Both the position numbers and the translations under genes were made by a program. The notes below the pieces were generated by a model. It saw nothing but the letters and a program-made list of their open reading frames with translations. It did no database searches and was not told where the DNA came from. Below, piece after piece: positions 29,748 to 40,121 of a stretch of DNA of 64,000 bases (positions are counted from its first letter, which is position 1; each line of letters opens with the position of its first letter). The stretch is taken from contig NZ_LN907827.1 in NCBI RefSeq assembly GCF_001517405.1, positions 448,616 through 512,615 of the forward strand. Reading direction: 5' to 3'. Source of the stretch: Duffyella gerundensis. GTDB lineage: Bacteria > Pseudomonadota > Gammaproteobacteria > Enterobacterales > Enterobacteriaceae.

Positions 29748-30680
29748 GTGAAAGCGCTTATAAGAAAAGTCGCGCGTTATGCAGTGACCGTTATTCTGGT
29801 GATCATCGCCGCCGTCATTATTTTTCGTGCCTGGGTGTTCTACACCGAATCGCCGTGGACGCGGGATGCCAAATTTACCGCCGATGTGGTGGCCATTGCG
29901 CCCGACGTTACCGGGCTGATCACCGAGGTGCCGGTGCATGACAATCAGCTGGTGAAGAAAGGCGATGTGCTGTTTGTGATCGATCGTCCACGTTTTCAGA
30001 AAGCGCTGGATGAAGCTCAGGCCGACGTCGCATATTACCAGGCTATCGCCAGTGAAAAGCGGCGAGAAGCGTCACGTCGCAACCAGCTTGGCGTGCAGGC
30101 GATGTCACGCGAGCAGATTGAGCAGGCCAATAACGATTTGCAAACCACCGAGCATCAGCTGGCAAAAGCTGCCGCTACGCGTGATTTAGCCGCGCTGGAT
30201 CTGCAACGTACCACCGTGCGTGCGCCTTCTGACGGCTGGGTAACCAACCTGAACGCCTTCGAGGGTGAGTTTATCACTCGCGGATCGGTTGCCGTCGCGC
30301 TGGTGAAACAACATTCGTTCTACGTGCTGGCGTATATGGAAGAGACCAAGCTTGATGGCATTCGCCCTGGCTACCGCGCTGAAATCACGCCGCTGGGCAG
30401 TAACCGCGTGCTGCATGGCACGGTGAACAGCATCGCAGCAGGTATTACCAACAGCAGCAGCAGCGTCGATAGCAAAGGCATGGCCACGGTCGATTCTAAT
30501 CTGGAATGGGTTCGTCTGGCGCAGCGTGTGCCGGTGCGTATCCATCTTGATGAGCAGATCGGCAATCTCTATCCTTCGGGCACCACCGCAACCGTTGTAG
30601 TGACCGGGCCTGAAGATCGCCAGCAAAAACCTGCCTCGCCGGTGATGCGCTTTTTCAATCGCCTGCGTGAGTTTGGTTAG
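29748..30680 (+). CDS. aaeA: Aromatic acid efflux membrane-fusion protein AaeA
   Basis: AaeA is the periplasmic adaptor that couples AaeB to an outer-membrane channel for export of aromatic carboxylic acids. The 310-residue protein has one N-terminal transmembrane anchor (about 10-30), the HlyD-type lipoyl halves flanking a coiled-coil hairpin (about 80-150), and a beta-barrel. The start is GTG, preceded by TGAGG that overlaps the aaeX stop. It matches E. coli AaeA throughout. Confidence 0.95.
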   Translation: MKALIRKVARYAVTVILVIIAAVIIFRAWVFYTESPWTRDAKFTADVVAIAPDVTGLITEVPVHDNQLVKKGDVLFVIDRPRFQKALDEAQADVAYYQAIASEKRREASRRNQLGVQAMSREQIEQANNDLQTTEHQLAKAAATRDLAALDLQRTTVRAPSDGWVTNLNAFEGEFITRGSVAVALVKQHSFYVLAYMEETKLDGIRPGYRAEITPLGSNRVLHGTVNSIAAGITNSSSSVDSKGMATVDSNLEWVRLAQRVPVRIHLDEQIGNLYPSGTTATVVVTGPEDRQQKPASPVMRFFNRLREFG

Positions 30681-30688
30681 GCCGGGCG

Positions 30689-32650
30689 ATGATGCAACTT
30701 GAAACGCTGCGCTTTCCGATCAAGCTGACCTTTGCCGTTGTTGCGGCGTTGATGATTGGATTTCATTTCAATCTGGAAACGCCGCGCTGGGCGGTGATGA
30801 CCGCTGCCATTGTGGCTGGCGGTACGGCTTTTGCTGCCGGTGGTGATCCCTATTCGGGCGCGCTGCGTTACCGTGGCGTGCTGCGTATTATCGGCACGTT
30901 TCTCGGCTGTATCGCGGCACTTGCCATCATGATTGGCACGATTCGCGCACCGGTGGTAATGCTACTGCTCTGCTGTCTGTGGGCGGGCATCTGCGTCTGG
31001 TTGTCGTCACTGATTCGGGTAGAGAACTCTTATGCACTTGGCCTGGCGGGCTATACGGCGCTGATTATCGTGGTCACCGCCGACGCCAATGGCGCGCTGA
31101 CGCTGGCGCCGCAATATGCGGTGGAGCGCTGTAGCGAGATCGTGCTGGGTATTGTTTGCGCCATTGTCGCGGACATGATCTTCTCCCCGCGATCGATCAA
31201 AAAAGTGATCGATCGCGAAGTGGAATCGCTGCTGGTCGATCATTACAAACTGCTGCAACTGTGCGTTGCGCACGACGATAAAGACGCCGTGGATAAGGCG
31301 TGGAGCGGGCTGGTGCGTCGGACCACCGCGCTGGGCGGCATGCGCAGCCAGCTGATGATGGAATCGGCACGCTGGCAGCGGGTCAGTCGCCGCTTACATA
31401 TGCTGAATACGCTCTCGCTCACGCTGATTACTCAGGCTGCTGAAACTTTTTTGGTGCAGAACAGCCGTCCGGATTACATCGCGCCGCAGTATCGCTTGCT
31501 GCTGGATCGCGAGGTCAACGATGTTAACGACGTGCGCAAACGGCTGAAGGTGTTGCGCCGGGTGATTACCGCCAGTAGCAGTAAATCCCTGCCGCTTACG
31601 CTGGCCAGCTGGGTGGGCGCTGCATCGCAGTACACGCTGCTGATGAAAGGCATTCAAACCAACAGCCGCATCAGCCATATCGAAGAGCAGATTTTGCAGG
31701 GCGAAGTGGTGATAAAAGCCCGCTCGGCAGAAACCCATCACGCGATGATTAACGGCATTCGCACCTTTGTTGCTACGGCGGCGGGTTCGCTGTTCTGGCT
31801 CTATTCCGGCTGGACCTCGGGCAGCGGCTGTATGGTGATGCTGGCGGTGATCACTGCGCTGGCCATGCGCATGCCGAATCCCCTGATGATCGCCAAAGAT
31901 TTTCTTTACGGTATGACCGTTGCGCTGCCGTTGGGCGGCATCTACTTCATGTATATTCTGCCCGCTACGCAGCAGAGCGCGCTGCTGCTGTCGATTGCGA
32001 TCGGCCTGCTGGCGTTTGTGGGGGGGATTTTTATCCAGCGGCGACAAATCGGCACGTTGGGCGCACTGGTCGGCACGCTCAATATTCTGGTGCTGGATAA
32101 CCCAATGACGTTTCGCGTCAACGTGTTTCTCGACAATGCGCTTGGCCAGGTGATTGGCTGTTTTGTGGCGCTGCTGGTGATTCTGCTGATTCGCGATAAG
32201 TCGAAGGCGCGCACCGGCCGCAAGCTGCTGAACCGCTTTATGTATGCCGCGGTGGCGGCGATGACCACCAATCAGGCCCGTCGTCGTGAAAATCATCTAC
32301 CGGCGCTTTATCAACAGCTGTTCCTGCTGTTAAACCTGTTTCCCGGAGATATTAACAAGTTCCGTCTGGCGCTGACCCTGATTATCGGCCATCAACGGCT
32401 GCGTGCGGCGGAGATTCCGGTGAATGACGATCTCTCCGCCTGGCATAAGCAGATGCGCTATACCGCCGATCGGGTCATTGCCGCACGCAGCGACGATAAG
32501 CGGCTGTACTATTATCAGCGGCTGTTGCAGGAGCTGGAGATCTACCAGCAAAAGCTGGCACAGTATGCCGCGCCGCCAACCGTCACCGAACCGGTGCACC
32601 GGCTGGCAGATATCCTGCAGCGCTATCAAAGCACCATGATAAAAATATGA
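30689..32650 (+). CDS. aaeB: Aromatic acid efflux pump AaeB
   Basis: AaeB is the inner-membrane pump of the p-hydroxybenzoate efflux system, a proposed metabolic relief valve. The 653-residue protein (E. coli 655) has the FUSC/ArAE architecture: two blocks of about five to six helices each followed by a cytoplasmic domain. The first few residues differ from E. coli, but similarity begins within 15 residues. It follows aaeA by 8 bp. Confidence 0.95.
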   Translation: MMQLETLRFPIKLTFAVVAALMIGFHFNLETPRWAVMTAAIVAGGTAFAAGGDPYSGALRYRGVLRIIGTFLGCIAALAIMIGTIRAPVVMLLLCCLWAGICVWLSSLIRVENSYALGLAGYTALIIVVTADANGALTLAPQYAVERCSEIVLGIVCAIVADMIFSPRSIKKVIDREVESLLVDHYKLLQLCVAHDDKDAVDKAWSGLVRRTTALGGMRSQLMMESARWQRVSRRLHMLNTLSLTLITQAAETFLVQNSRPDYIAPQYRLLLDREVNDVNDVRKRLKVLRRVITASSSKSLPLTLASWVGAASQYTLLMKGIQTNSRISHIEEQILQGEVVIKARSAETHHAMINGIRTFVATAAGSLFWLYSGWTSGSGCMVMLAVITALAMRMPNPLMIAKDFLYGMTVALPLGGIYFMYILPATQQSALLLSIAIGLLAFVGGIFIQRRQIGTLGALVGTLNILVLDNPMTFRVNVFLDNALGQVIGCFVALLVILLIRDKSKARTGRKLLNRFMYAAVAAMTTNQARRRENHLPALYQQLFLLLNLFPGDINKFRLALTLIIGHQRLRAAEIPVNDDLSAWHKQMRYTADRVIAARSDDKRLYYYQRLLQELEIYQQKLAQYAAPPTVTEPVHRLADILQRYQSTMIKI

Positions 32651-32654
32651 TCGT

Positions 32655-32680
32655 CAGCCGCCTGCGGGCGGCTTTTTTTT
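32655..32680 (+). terminator. aaeXAB terminator
   Basis: AGCCGCC and GGCGGCT form the stem with a short TGCG loop, followed by eight T. It lies about 5 bp after the aaeB stop. Confidence 0.95.
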
Positions 32681-32779
32681 GTCCACTTTCTTGCCGCACT
32701 GCCAGCCTCACCGCCGCGGCCGTCACGATTCACCACTATAATGATGAAAACATGATGGTAAATTCCGCCAGGAGGAGAA

Positions 32780-34231
32780 ATGTCACAGTCCCTGCACGAT
32801 CACCCGCTTTTCCAGACAGGCTACCTTAGCAATGGCCGCTGGCAGAGCCTGAGCAGCACCTTTGATGTATTGAACCCGGCCACCGGCGAGGTCATTGCCC
32901 GAGTTGCCAACGCGGGCAAACAGGAAACGGAGCAGGCGATTGCTGCCGCTGAGCAGGCCTTCCCCGGCTGGCGTGCACAAACCGCCAAGGCGCGTTCTGA
33001 ATATCTGTATCGCTGGTACGAGCTGATAATCGAGAACAAGCGCTGGCTGGCAGAGCTGATGACCGCCGAGCAGGGCAAGCCGGTGAAAGAGGCAGAAGGG
33101 GAAGTAGACTATGCCGCCAGCTTTATTCAGTGGTTTGCAGAGGAGGCAAAGCGTGCCAACGGCGAGATTATTCCTCCGGCCAAAGCGGGATCGCGCATTC
33201 TGGCCACGCGGGAACCGGTAGGTGTGGTCGCCGCGATCACCCCCTGGAATTTCCCGATGGCCATGCTGACACGCAAGCTGGGTGCGGCGCTCGCCGCGGG
33301 CTGCACCGGCCTGATCAAACCAGCCAATAATACGCCGCTTTCCGCCTTTGCGTTGCTTGAGCTGGCAAAACAGGCGGGCATACCGGACGGCGTGCTGAAT
33401 GCGGTGGCGGGCGATACGCAAGCCATCAGCGATGCAATCATGGCCAGCAGCGTAGTACGCAAAATTTCTTTCACCGGCTCTACCGCCGTTGGCAAGCTGT
33501 TGGTGCGCAACGCGGCGGAAACCATGAAGAAAGTCTCAATGGAGCTGGGTGGAAATGCGCCTTACATCGTGTTTGAGGATGCTGATATCGATGCGGCAGT
33601 AAAAGGCGCGATTGCCAATAAATTCCGCAATGCAGGTCAGGTGTGCGTTAGCGTGAACCGCTTCTTTATTCATAACGCTATCTACGATCGCTTTGTGACC
33701 CAACTGGCTGATGAAGTTAAGGCACTCAAGGTCGGCAACGGCATGGAGGAAGGGGTAGTCGTGGGGCCGTTAATCAATGCGGCAGCGGTGGAAAAAGTTG
33801 AAGAACATGTGCAGGACGCCGTTGCTAACGGCGGACGCGTTGTGGCAGGTGGCGCGCGGCATGCTCTGGGCGGCAACTTCTGGCAGCCGACGGTGATTGC
33901 CGACGCCAGTGAAAATATGAAGCTGGCCCGCGACGAGACCTTCGGACCAGTGGCTGCCTGTTTCCGCTTCGATGACGAAGAAGAGGTGATTCGTCGCGCC
34001 AATGACACTGAATATGGCCTGGCCGCCTACTTCTACACCCAGAACCTGCAGCGCGTGTTCCGGGTCGCTGCGGCGCTGGAAAGTGGCATGGTGGGTATCA
34101 ACGAGTGTGCCGTTTCTACCGAGCTGGCGCCGTTTGGTGGCGTTAAAGAGTCGGGACTGGGTCGTGAAGGATCGGTGCTGGGGCTGGAAGAGTATTTACA
34201 GGTCAAAGCGCTGCACATCGGCGGACTCTAA
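32780..34231 (+). CDS. GabD-like succinate-semialdehyde dehydrogenase
   Basis: This 483-residue NAD(P)-dependent aldehyde dehydrogenase oxidises an aldehyde to an acid. It has TPWNF at 154-158, the cofactor motif FTGST at 231-235, catalytic Glu255 in MELGGN and catalytic Cys289 in AGQVCVSVNR. It resembles E. coli GabD over its whole length, so succinate semialdehyde is the likeliest substrate, but other semialdehydes are possible. A strong AGGAGGAG site precedes the ATG. It stands alone between two terminator-flanked units, with no gabT or gabP beside it. E. coli has no such gene between aaeB and yhcO. Confidence 0.85.
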   Translation: MSQSLHDHPLFQTGYLSNGRWQSLSSTFDVLNPATGEVIARVANAGKQETEQAIAAAEQAFPGWRAQTAKARSEYLYRWYELIIENKRWLAELMTAEQGKPVKEAEGEVDYAASFIQWFAEEAKRANGEIIPPAKAGSRILATREPVGVVAAITPWNFPMAMLTRKLGAALAAGCTGLIKPANNTPLSAFALLELAKQAGIPDGVLNAVAGDTQAISDAIMASSVVRKISFTGSTAVGKLLVRNAAETMKKVSMELGGNAPYIVFEDADIDAAVKGAIANKFRNAGQVCVSVNRFFIHNAIYDRFVTQLADEVKALKVGNGMEEGVVVGPLINAAAVEKVEEHVQDAVANGGRVVAGGARHALGGNFWQPTVIADASENMKLARDETFGPVAACFRFDDEEEVIRRANDTEYGLAAYFYTQNLQRVFRVAAALESGMVGINECAVSTELAPFGGVKESGLGREGSVLGLEEYLQVKALHIGGL

Positions 34232-34279
34232 AATCCCGGGCAGCGCAAGCTGCCCGATTGTATGGCGGGAGCGGCCATC

Positions 34280-34546
34280 ATGAATAAAACGACATTTGAT
34301 TTTAACGAGATTGTCGACCAGAGCCATTTCTTGCGGCAGTTTAGCGAACGCTTTGCGCATGGAGAGACATTTTACGATCTCGATGAACTATGGGATGCGG
34401 TGATGGGGCCTGCCATGCCGCTGCCAATAGAAGTTGAGTTTATCCATCTTGGCGCCGGACAGAAACGTCGCTATGGCGCTTTGATTCTGCTGTTTGAAGA
34501 GGCCGAAGCGGAACTGGAAGGCCGCCTGCTGTTTTCCATTCGTTAA
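34280..34546 (+). CDS. yhcO: Barstar-family protein YhcO
   Basis: This 88-residue protein of the barstar (ribonuclease inhibitor) family matches E. coli Yhc[11 protein letters not shown] at the start, DLDELWD in the middle, and [16 protein letters not shown] residues near the end. No barnase-type ribonuclease is encoded nearby, so any target is encoded elsewhere or the fold has another job. I chose the ATG at 34280, which gives the family N terminus. Confidence 0.88.
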   Translation: MNKTTFDFNEIVDQSHFLRQFSERFAHGETFYDLDELWDAVMGPAMPLPIEVEFIHLGAGQKRRYGALILLFEEAEAELEGRLLFSIR

Positions 34547-34554
34547 CACCACGC

Positions 34555-34580
34555 AAAAAAATGCCCCGCATGGCGGGGCA
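34555..34580 (-). terminator. yhcN terminator
   Basis: TGCCCCGC and GCGGGGCA form an 8-bp stem with a 3-nt loop. On the minus strand it is followed by TTTTTTTG. It lies 29 bp after the first yhcN-like stop. Confidence 0.92.
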
Positions 34581-34609
34581 AAATCTTCGTCACAAGGTGA
34601 CGGGGAAAC

Positions 34610-34873
34610 TTATTTGTAGAGTTCAGCAGTCAGGTGGTAGCTGTCACCGGTGCGTGCTTCAATCACTTTATAGGCGCTGGCGCCTTGCTCATCAGCTTTT
34701 TGTGACAGGGCCGCACGGTAATCTGTTGGCGCACCACCGATGCCGCTGATACTGATCGTTCCTGCTGGCTGCAGATCCGCTGCCTGCTGGCTGGTCACCA
34801 GCTGAGCCGCCGAAGCGCCAAAACTAAGCAGGGATAACAGACTTAACGTTGCAAGTGTCGCTTTAATTTTCAT
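34610..34873 (-). CDS. yhcN: YhcN/BhsA/McbA-family periplasmic protein (copy 1)
   Basis: This 87-residue DUF1471 protein has a signal peptide at 1-22 (ending ASA) and the conserved motifs GTISISG and a C-terminal HLTAELYK. Members of this family respond to acid, peroxide or metal stress, but the molecular role is unclear. It resembles E. coli YhcN. The adjacent gene at 34971 is a paralogue with a very similar signal peptide. The start at 34873 opens the signal peptide. Confidence 0.9.
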   Translation of the reverse strand: MKIKATLATLSLLSLLSFGASAAQLVTSQQAADLQPAGTISISGIGGAPTDYRAALSQKADEQGASAYKVIEARTGDSYHLTAELYK

Positions 34874-34970
34874 GGTGTCTTTCCTCATTCGGGTCAACAA
34901 CCTGCAGGCTAAACAGAGTAGGTCAGGTCGTCAGAGATAGTGATGTCGTTCAAAAAACTACCGCGCGCTG

Positions 34971-35234
34971 TTACTTATAGAGTTCAGCGGTAGCGTGGTA
35001 GTTGCCGTTGTTATACGCCTCAATAATGCGATATTTGCTGGCGCCCTGCGCATCGGCTTTATCGGACAGCGCCTGACGAATAGTCATTGGCGAACTGTCG
35101 AGACCGCTAACGCTCACGGTGCCCGCTGACTGCAGGTTTTGTGCCTGCTCGTTGGTGACCAAGTCGGCTGCGCTGGCGCCGAAAGAGAGCGCAGAAAGTA
35201 CGCTTAGTGCAGCAAGAGTGGTTTTAACGTTCAT
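34971..35234 (-). CDS. yhcN: YhcN/BhsA/McbA-family periplasmic protein (copy 2)
   Basis: This second 87-residue DUF1471 protein has the same layout: signal peptide at 1-22, GTVSVSGLDSSPM and C-terminal YHATAELYK. The two copies share most of the signal peptide and the last eight residues, so they look like a local duplication. The copies are 97 bp apart with no terminator between them, and may be co-transcribed. A CRP-like site lies about 47 bp upstream of this start. Confidence 0.9.
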   Translation of the reverse strand: MNVKTTLAALSVLSALSFGASAADLVTNEQAQNLQSAGTVSVSGLDSSPMTIRQALSDKADAQGASKYRIIEAYNNGNYHATAELYK

Positions 35235-35570
35235 GTGAGATTCCTCGTTAATGTTTTTTATTAGATTGCTTACTGTGATTCTCATCACGAAAATAAGTGT
35301 ATATCTAATAACGCAGGAAATCATTATTCGGCTAATAATATTTTGGTGGGATACTTTAGGCAGTTGTAGCTTTTTAATAACTACAGGTTATAAAAAATGC
35401 TTATATTTCGCACTGCTGCTCATCAATCCTTCAAAAATCATAAGGATAGTGAGAATGCGCTATTTGTGCTCTCTGCTGCCATATATCGACCTGCGTTGAG
35501 ACAGATCATGGAATATTACACTGCTTTTCAGCCCGTGAAGCAGCGTATTAGCGAGGTAGTGGTGAAATGG
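35235..35570. other. yhcN-argR intergenic region
   Basis: This A/T-rich region of about 335 bp has no supported gene. The only clear element is the CRP-like site at 35271-35292. Short open frames here have no ribosome site or recognisable product. Confidence 0.55.
35271..35292. promoter_or_regulatory. CRP-like site upstream of yhcN copy 2
   Basis: TACTGTGATTCTCATCACGAAA has both CRP half sites, TGTGA and TCACG, with the correct 6-bp spacing. Its centre is 47 bp upstream of the yhcN copy 2 start codon. Confidence 0.6.
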
Positions 35571-35589
35571 AGGTAAAGAAAGAGGCAGA

Positions 35590-35622
35590 TGCGAAAAGGG
35601 CGCCGACAGCCTGGCTGTCGGC
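35590..35622 (-). terminator. argR terminator
   Basis: GCCGACAGCC and GGCTGTCGGC form a 10-bp stem. On the minus strand the stem is followed by GCCCTTTTCGC. It lies 8 bp after the argR stop. Confidence 0.82.
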
Positions 35623-35629
35623 AGAGCAA

Positions 35630-36503
<874 letters not shown>

Positions 36504-37439
36504 ATGAAAGTTGCAGTTCTCGGCGCAGCAGGCGGCATTGGACAGGCGCTCGCGCTCCTGCTTAAAACCCAGTTACCCGCGGGTTCAGAACTCACTCTCT
36601 ATGACATCGCGCCGGTGACACCGGGTGTGGCGGTTGACTTGAGCCATATCCCAACGGCGGTAAAAATTACCGGTTTCAGTGGTGAAGATGCAACGCCAGC
36701 GCTGCAAGGTGCGGATGTGGTATTGATTTCCGCCGGTGTGGCACGCAAGCCAGGCATGGACCGTTCCGATCTGTTTAACGTCAACGCTGGCATTGTGCGT
36801 AACCTGATTGAGCAGGTTGCGGCCACGGCACCGAAAGCGCTGATCGGCATCATCACTAACCCGGTCAATACTACGGTGGCGATCGCCGCTGAAGTACTGA
36901 AAAAAGCGGGTGTGTATGACAAAAACCGTCTGTTTGGCATCACCACGCTGGATATTATTCGCGCCAACACCTTCGTTGCCGAACTGAAGGGCAAGCAGCC
37001 AGAGCAGGTTAACGTGCCGGTGATCGGCGGTCACTCTGGTGTAACCATTCTGCCGCTGCTGTCACAGGTAGAAGGCGTCAGCTTCAGCGAGCAGGAAGTG
37101 GCTGAACTGACCAAACGCATTCAAAATGCCGGTACCGAAGTGGTGGAAGCCAAGGCGGGTGGCGGATCGGCCACGCTGTCGATGGGCCAGGCCGCGGCAC
37201 GTTTCGGTCTCGCGCTGGTACGTGCACTGCAGGGTGAAAGCAACGTGGTGGAATACGCCTATGTCGAAGGCGATGGCGAACACGCGCGCTTCTTTTCACA
37301 GCCGCTGTTGCTGGGCAAAAATGGTATCGTTGAGCGCAAGCCCATTGGCACGCTGAGCAGTGCTGAACAGCAGGCGCTGGATGGCATGCTGGATACGCTG
37401 AAAAAAGATATTCAGCAGGGCGAAGAGTTTGTTAAGTAA
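36504..37439 (+). CDS. mdh: Malate dehydrogenase
   Basis: Mdh interconverts malate and oxaloacetate with NAD in the TCA cycle. The 311-residue protein has the Rossmann motif GAAGGIGQ at 7-14, substrate-binding arginines around [11 protein letters not shown], and the catalytic His177 in [16 protein letters not shown] ribosome site precedes the ATG. Confidence 0.98.
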   Translation: MKVAVLGAAGGIGQALALLLKTQLPAGSELTLYDIAPVTPGVAVDLSHIPTAVKITGFSGEDATPALQGADVVLISAGVARKPGMDRSDLFNVNAGIVRNLIEQVAATAPKALIGIITNPVNTTVAIAAEVLKKAGVYDKNRLFGITTLDIIRANTFVAELKGKQPEQVNVPVIGGHSGVTILPLLSQVEGVSFSEQEVAELTKRIQNAGTEVVEAKAGGGSATLSMGQAAARFGLALVRALQGESNVVEYAYVEGDGEHARFFSQPLLLGKNGIVERKPIGTLSSAEQQALDGMLDTLKKDIQQGEEFVK

Positions 37440-37453
37440 GCGCTAGCCCGAAA

Positions 37454-37483
37454 TAAAAAGGAGCCGCAGGGCTCCTTTTTTTA
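37454..37483. terminator. Bidirectional mdh/degS terminator
   Basis: AAAAAGGAGCC and GGGCTCCTTTTT form the stem with a short loop, and T-runs follow on both strands. It lies between the convergent mdh and degS genes and can serve both. Confidence 0.92.
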
Positions 37484-37493
37484 TGGCTGATGG

Positions 37494-38555
37494 CTAATTT
37501 TGCGTGGGATATTCGAGGATAGTCACCGGCAGCGTCAGTTTTTGTTCGTTGCGGATCACGTCGACGTTGATCACAGAACCGGGGCGAATCTCGGCAACCT
37601 GGTCCATGGTTTCCTGCGCAGAAATCGCCGGTTTGCCGTTAACGTTAACCAGCACATCGTTGACCTGAATGCCGGCTTTCGCGGCGGGGCCATTCGGCGC
37701 AACCTCACTGACAATAATGCCCTGAATACGATCGATATTACTGCCCTGGCCGTGCAGCTGTGGCGCCTCACGGCCGGTAATGCCGATATAGCCGCGAATG
37801 ACCCGACCGTCGCGAATCAGCTTATCCATAATTTTGGTGGCTAACTGCGTGGGAATGGCAAAGCCTATACCTTCGGGTGTTTCACCGTCGTTGCTCTTGT
37901 CGAAAGAGAGCGTATTAATGCCCACCATTTCGCCCAGTGAATTGACCAGTGCACCGCCAGAGTTGCCGTGATTGATGGAAGCATCGGTCTGGATGAAATT
38001 TTGGCGCCCGGATGGGCTGAGTCCAACGCGGCCGGTAGCGCTGATAATCCCCTGCGTCACCGTTTGTCCCAGATTGTAGGGGTTACCAATCGCCATCACG
38101 ATATCGCCAACATGCGAGACACGCTGCGTATTGATGGGGATGACCGGCAGGGTCGATGCGGTCACTTTCAGCACGGCTAAATCGGTCAGGCTGTCAGAAC
38201 CCACCAGCATCGCTTCAAAAAAGCGGCCATCCTGCAGGGCCACGATGATCTGATCGGCATCATTGATGACATGTTTATTGGTCAGGATATAGCCTTTGGC
38301 GTTCATGATTACGCCAGAGCCGAGCACCGTGGTGGCGCGTGCGCTGCCGCCATTGCCGGCACTGCGGTTGTAGACGTTCACCACCGCTGGCACGGCACGG
38401 CGTACACCCTGGTTAAAGCTTAGCGGCGTTTCGTCAGCGCTATCTTCACTCGCGGGCACGAGGGTGCCGCCGAGGCGCAGGGCAGGCAGAGCCAGCAGCA
38501 AAATGCCTGCGACAATCAGGCCAAGGATCACTGAGCGCAATAGTTTGATAAACAT
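37494..38555 (-). CDS. degS: Stress-sensing protease DegS
   Basis: DegS is an inner-membrane-anchored periplasmic serine protease. It senses misfolded porins through its PDZ domain and makes the first cut in RseA to release sigma E. The 353-residue protein has a membrane helix at about 5-26, the catalytic triad His95, Asp125 and Ser199, and one C-terminal PDZ domain. The ATG at 38555 starts the family N terminus; the longer frame adds 14 residues. Confidence 0.97.
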   Translation of the reverse strand: MFIKLLRSVILGLIVAGILLLALPALRLGGTLVPASEDSADETPLSFNQGVRRAVPAVVNVYNRSAGNGGSARATTVLGSGVIMNAKGYILTNKHVINDADQIIVALQDGRFFEAMLVGSDSLTDLAVLKVTASTLPVIPINTQRVSHVGDIVMAIGNPYNLGQTVTQGIISATGRVGLSPSGRQNFIQTDASINHGNSGGALVNSLGEMVGINTLSFDKSNDGETPEGIGFAIPTQLATKIMDKLIRDGRVIRGYIGITGREAPQLHGQGSNIDRIQGIIVSEVAPNGPAAKAGIQVNDVLVNVNGKPAISAQETMDQVAEIRPGSVINVDVIRNEQKLTLPVTILEYPTQN

Positions 38556-38603
38556 GGTGTAATTTAAGCCAGGAATGAACGGAAGGCAGAATAACATGAG
38601 TTA

Positions 38604-38631
38604 AGCGGACACACACCTTGTTGTGTCCGCT
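38604..38631 (-). terminator. Hairpin between degQ and degS
   Basis: AGCGGACACA pairs perfectly with TGTGTCCGCT over 10 bp with an 8-nt loop. No T-run follows on the minus strand. It lies 10 bp after degQ and may be an mRNA processing or stability element rather than a terminator. Confidence 0.4.
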
Positions 38632-38640
38632 TCCTGAGAC

Positions 38641-40008
38641 TTATCGCAACAGTAAATAAATGGTGTCTTCGCCACGTACGACGTGAAGCGCCATGACCGC
38701 CGGTTTGGCATCGAGGAATTTACGCATCTCTGCCAGATTCTGCACGCGGCTGCGATTAACGCCGACGATAACGTCACCTTTCTGCAAACCGATCTGTTCA
38801 GCCGGCGTGCCTTTGTCGACGGCATCAACGTTCACACCTTTGTCACCGGTTTTGGTCTGGCCATCGCTTAAGGTTGCACCCTGCAACGCTGGCGACATCA
38901 GCTGCGCGCTGGCGGTAGATTGCGCGCTCTGTTCCAGCGTCACCGTGACGCTCTGCGGCTTGCCTTCACGTACCAGGCCGACTTTTACCTGTTTGCCCGG
39001 CGCGGTGGTGCCAATCTTCACGCGTAGCTCAGCAAAGCTGGTGATGTTTTTGCCATCCAGCGAGGTAATGATATCGCCTGCTTTGATGCCCGCCTTTGCC
39101 GCCGCTGACTGCGGCAGCACTTCTGAGACAAAAGCTCCGCGCTGCGCATCGACGTTAAATGCTTTGGCGATGTCTGGCGTTAGTTCGGTGCCTTTGATGC
39201 CCAACTGACCGCGTTTAACCTCGCCAAACTCAATCAGCTGCTTCGCCAGTTCAACCGCCATGTTGCCCGGAATGGCGAAGCCAATGCCGATGTTGCCGCC
39301 GCTGGAGGCGAGAATGGCGGTGTTAATACCAATCAGTTCGCCATTAAGATTGATGAGCGCGCCACCGGAATTACCCCGGTTGATCGCCGCATCGGTCTGG
39401 ATAAAGTTTTCCAGCCCTTCGAGGTTCAACCCGCTGCGGCCCAGCGCAGAGATAATGCCCGAGGTTGCCGTCTGGCCCAGGCCGAACGGGTTGCCGATAG
39501 CCACGGCGAAGTCGCCAACTTTAAGCGCATCGGAATCAGCCACTTTAATTTGCGTCAGGTTTTTAGCGCCCTGAATCTGGATCAGCGCGATATCGGTCTG
39601 CTCATCATGACCGATCAGTTTGGCATCATATTCATTGCCGTCGCTGAGCTGAACGCTGATTTTGTCTGCGCCGTTGACCACGTGATTATTGGTCAACACA
39701 TAACCTTTAGCCGCATCAATGATCACGCCGGAACCTAAGCCTTCAAAAGGCTGCGGCTGATTATCGCCCGGCTGCTGGCCAAAGAAACGCTTCAGCGGTT
39801 CAGGAATCTCCTGGCGGTCTTCCGTGGCGGTGCCTTCAACATGCACGCTGACCACCGCAGGCAGGACTTTCTCCAGCATCGGTGCCAGGCTCGGCAGCGC
39901 CTGACCCTGAATCTGCGCCGGTAATGTCGCCATGGCTGACGGCATCGCACCGAGATTGATGCCGATGCTCAATGCTAATGCGCTAAACAAAAGTGATTTC
40001 TTTTTCAT
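38641..40008 (-). CDS. degQ: Periplasmic serine protease/chaperone DegQ
   Basis: DegQ is a soluble periplasmic HtrA-family protease that degrades or protects unfolded envelope proteins. The 455 residues equal the E. coli length. A signal peptide covers about 1-27 (ending SAMA). The catalytic triad is His109, Asp139 and Ser214, followed by two PDZ domains. Absence of the long N-terminal loop and the overall match favour DegQ over DegP. It lies 85 bp upstream of degS. Confidence 0.96.
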   Translation of the reverse strand: MKKKSLLFSALALSIGINLGAMPSAMATLPAQIQGQALPSLAPMLEKVLPAVVSVHVEGTATEDRQEIPEPLKRFFGQQPGDNQPQPFEGLGSGVIIDAAKGYVLTNNHVVNGADKISVQLSDGNEYDAKLIGHDEQTDIALIQIQGAKNLTQIKVADSDALKVGDFAVAIGNPFGLGQTATSGIISALGRSGLNLEGLENFIQTDAAINRGNSGGALINLNGELIGINTAILASSGGNIGIGFAIPGNMAVELAKQLIEFGEVKRGQLGIKGTELTPDIAKAFNVDAQRGAFVSEVLPQSAAAKAGIKAGDIITSLDGKNITSFAELRVKIGTTAPGKQVKVGLVREGKPQSVTVTLEQSAQSTASAQLMSPALQGATLSDGQTKTGDKGVNVDAVDKGTPAEQIGLQKGDVIVGVNRSRVQNLAEMRKFLDAKPAVMALHVVRGEDTIYLLLR

Positions 40009-40087
40009 CGTGACAACGCTCTCGCTGCGTAAGGTGGAATATAACGAAGGTTCGCCTTACATTGGCAAACACTGTGGTATCCGGTAT

Positions 40088-40110
40088 GCAAAAGGGCGCT
40101 GAAGGCGCCC
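40088..40110 (-). terminator. zapG terminator
   Basis: GGGCGC and GCGCCC form the core stem with a 5-nt loop. On the minus strand TTTTGC follows. It lies 12 bp after the zapG stop. Confidence 0.8.
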
Positions 40111-40121
40111 TGAAAATCTGC

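Noticed and set aside
31394..32296. 300-residue open frame opposite aaeB
   Set aside because: The composition is His/Gln/Arg-rich, typical of an antisense shadow. AaeB on the other strand is conserved throughout.
35251..35499. 82-residue open frame in the yhcN-argR gap
   Set aside because: It overlaps the CRP-like site and yhcN promoter region, lacks a ribosome site and has no recognisable product.
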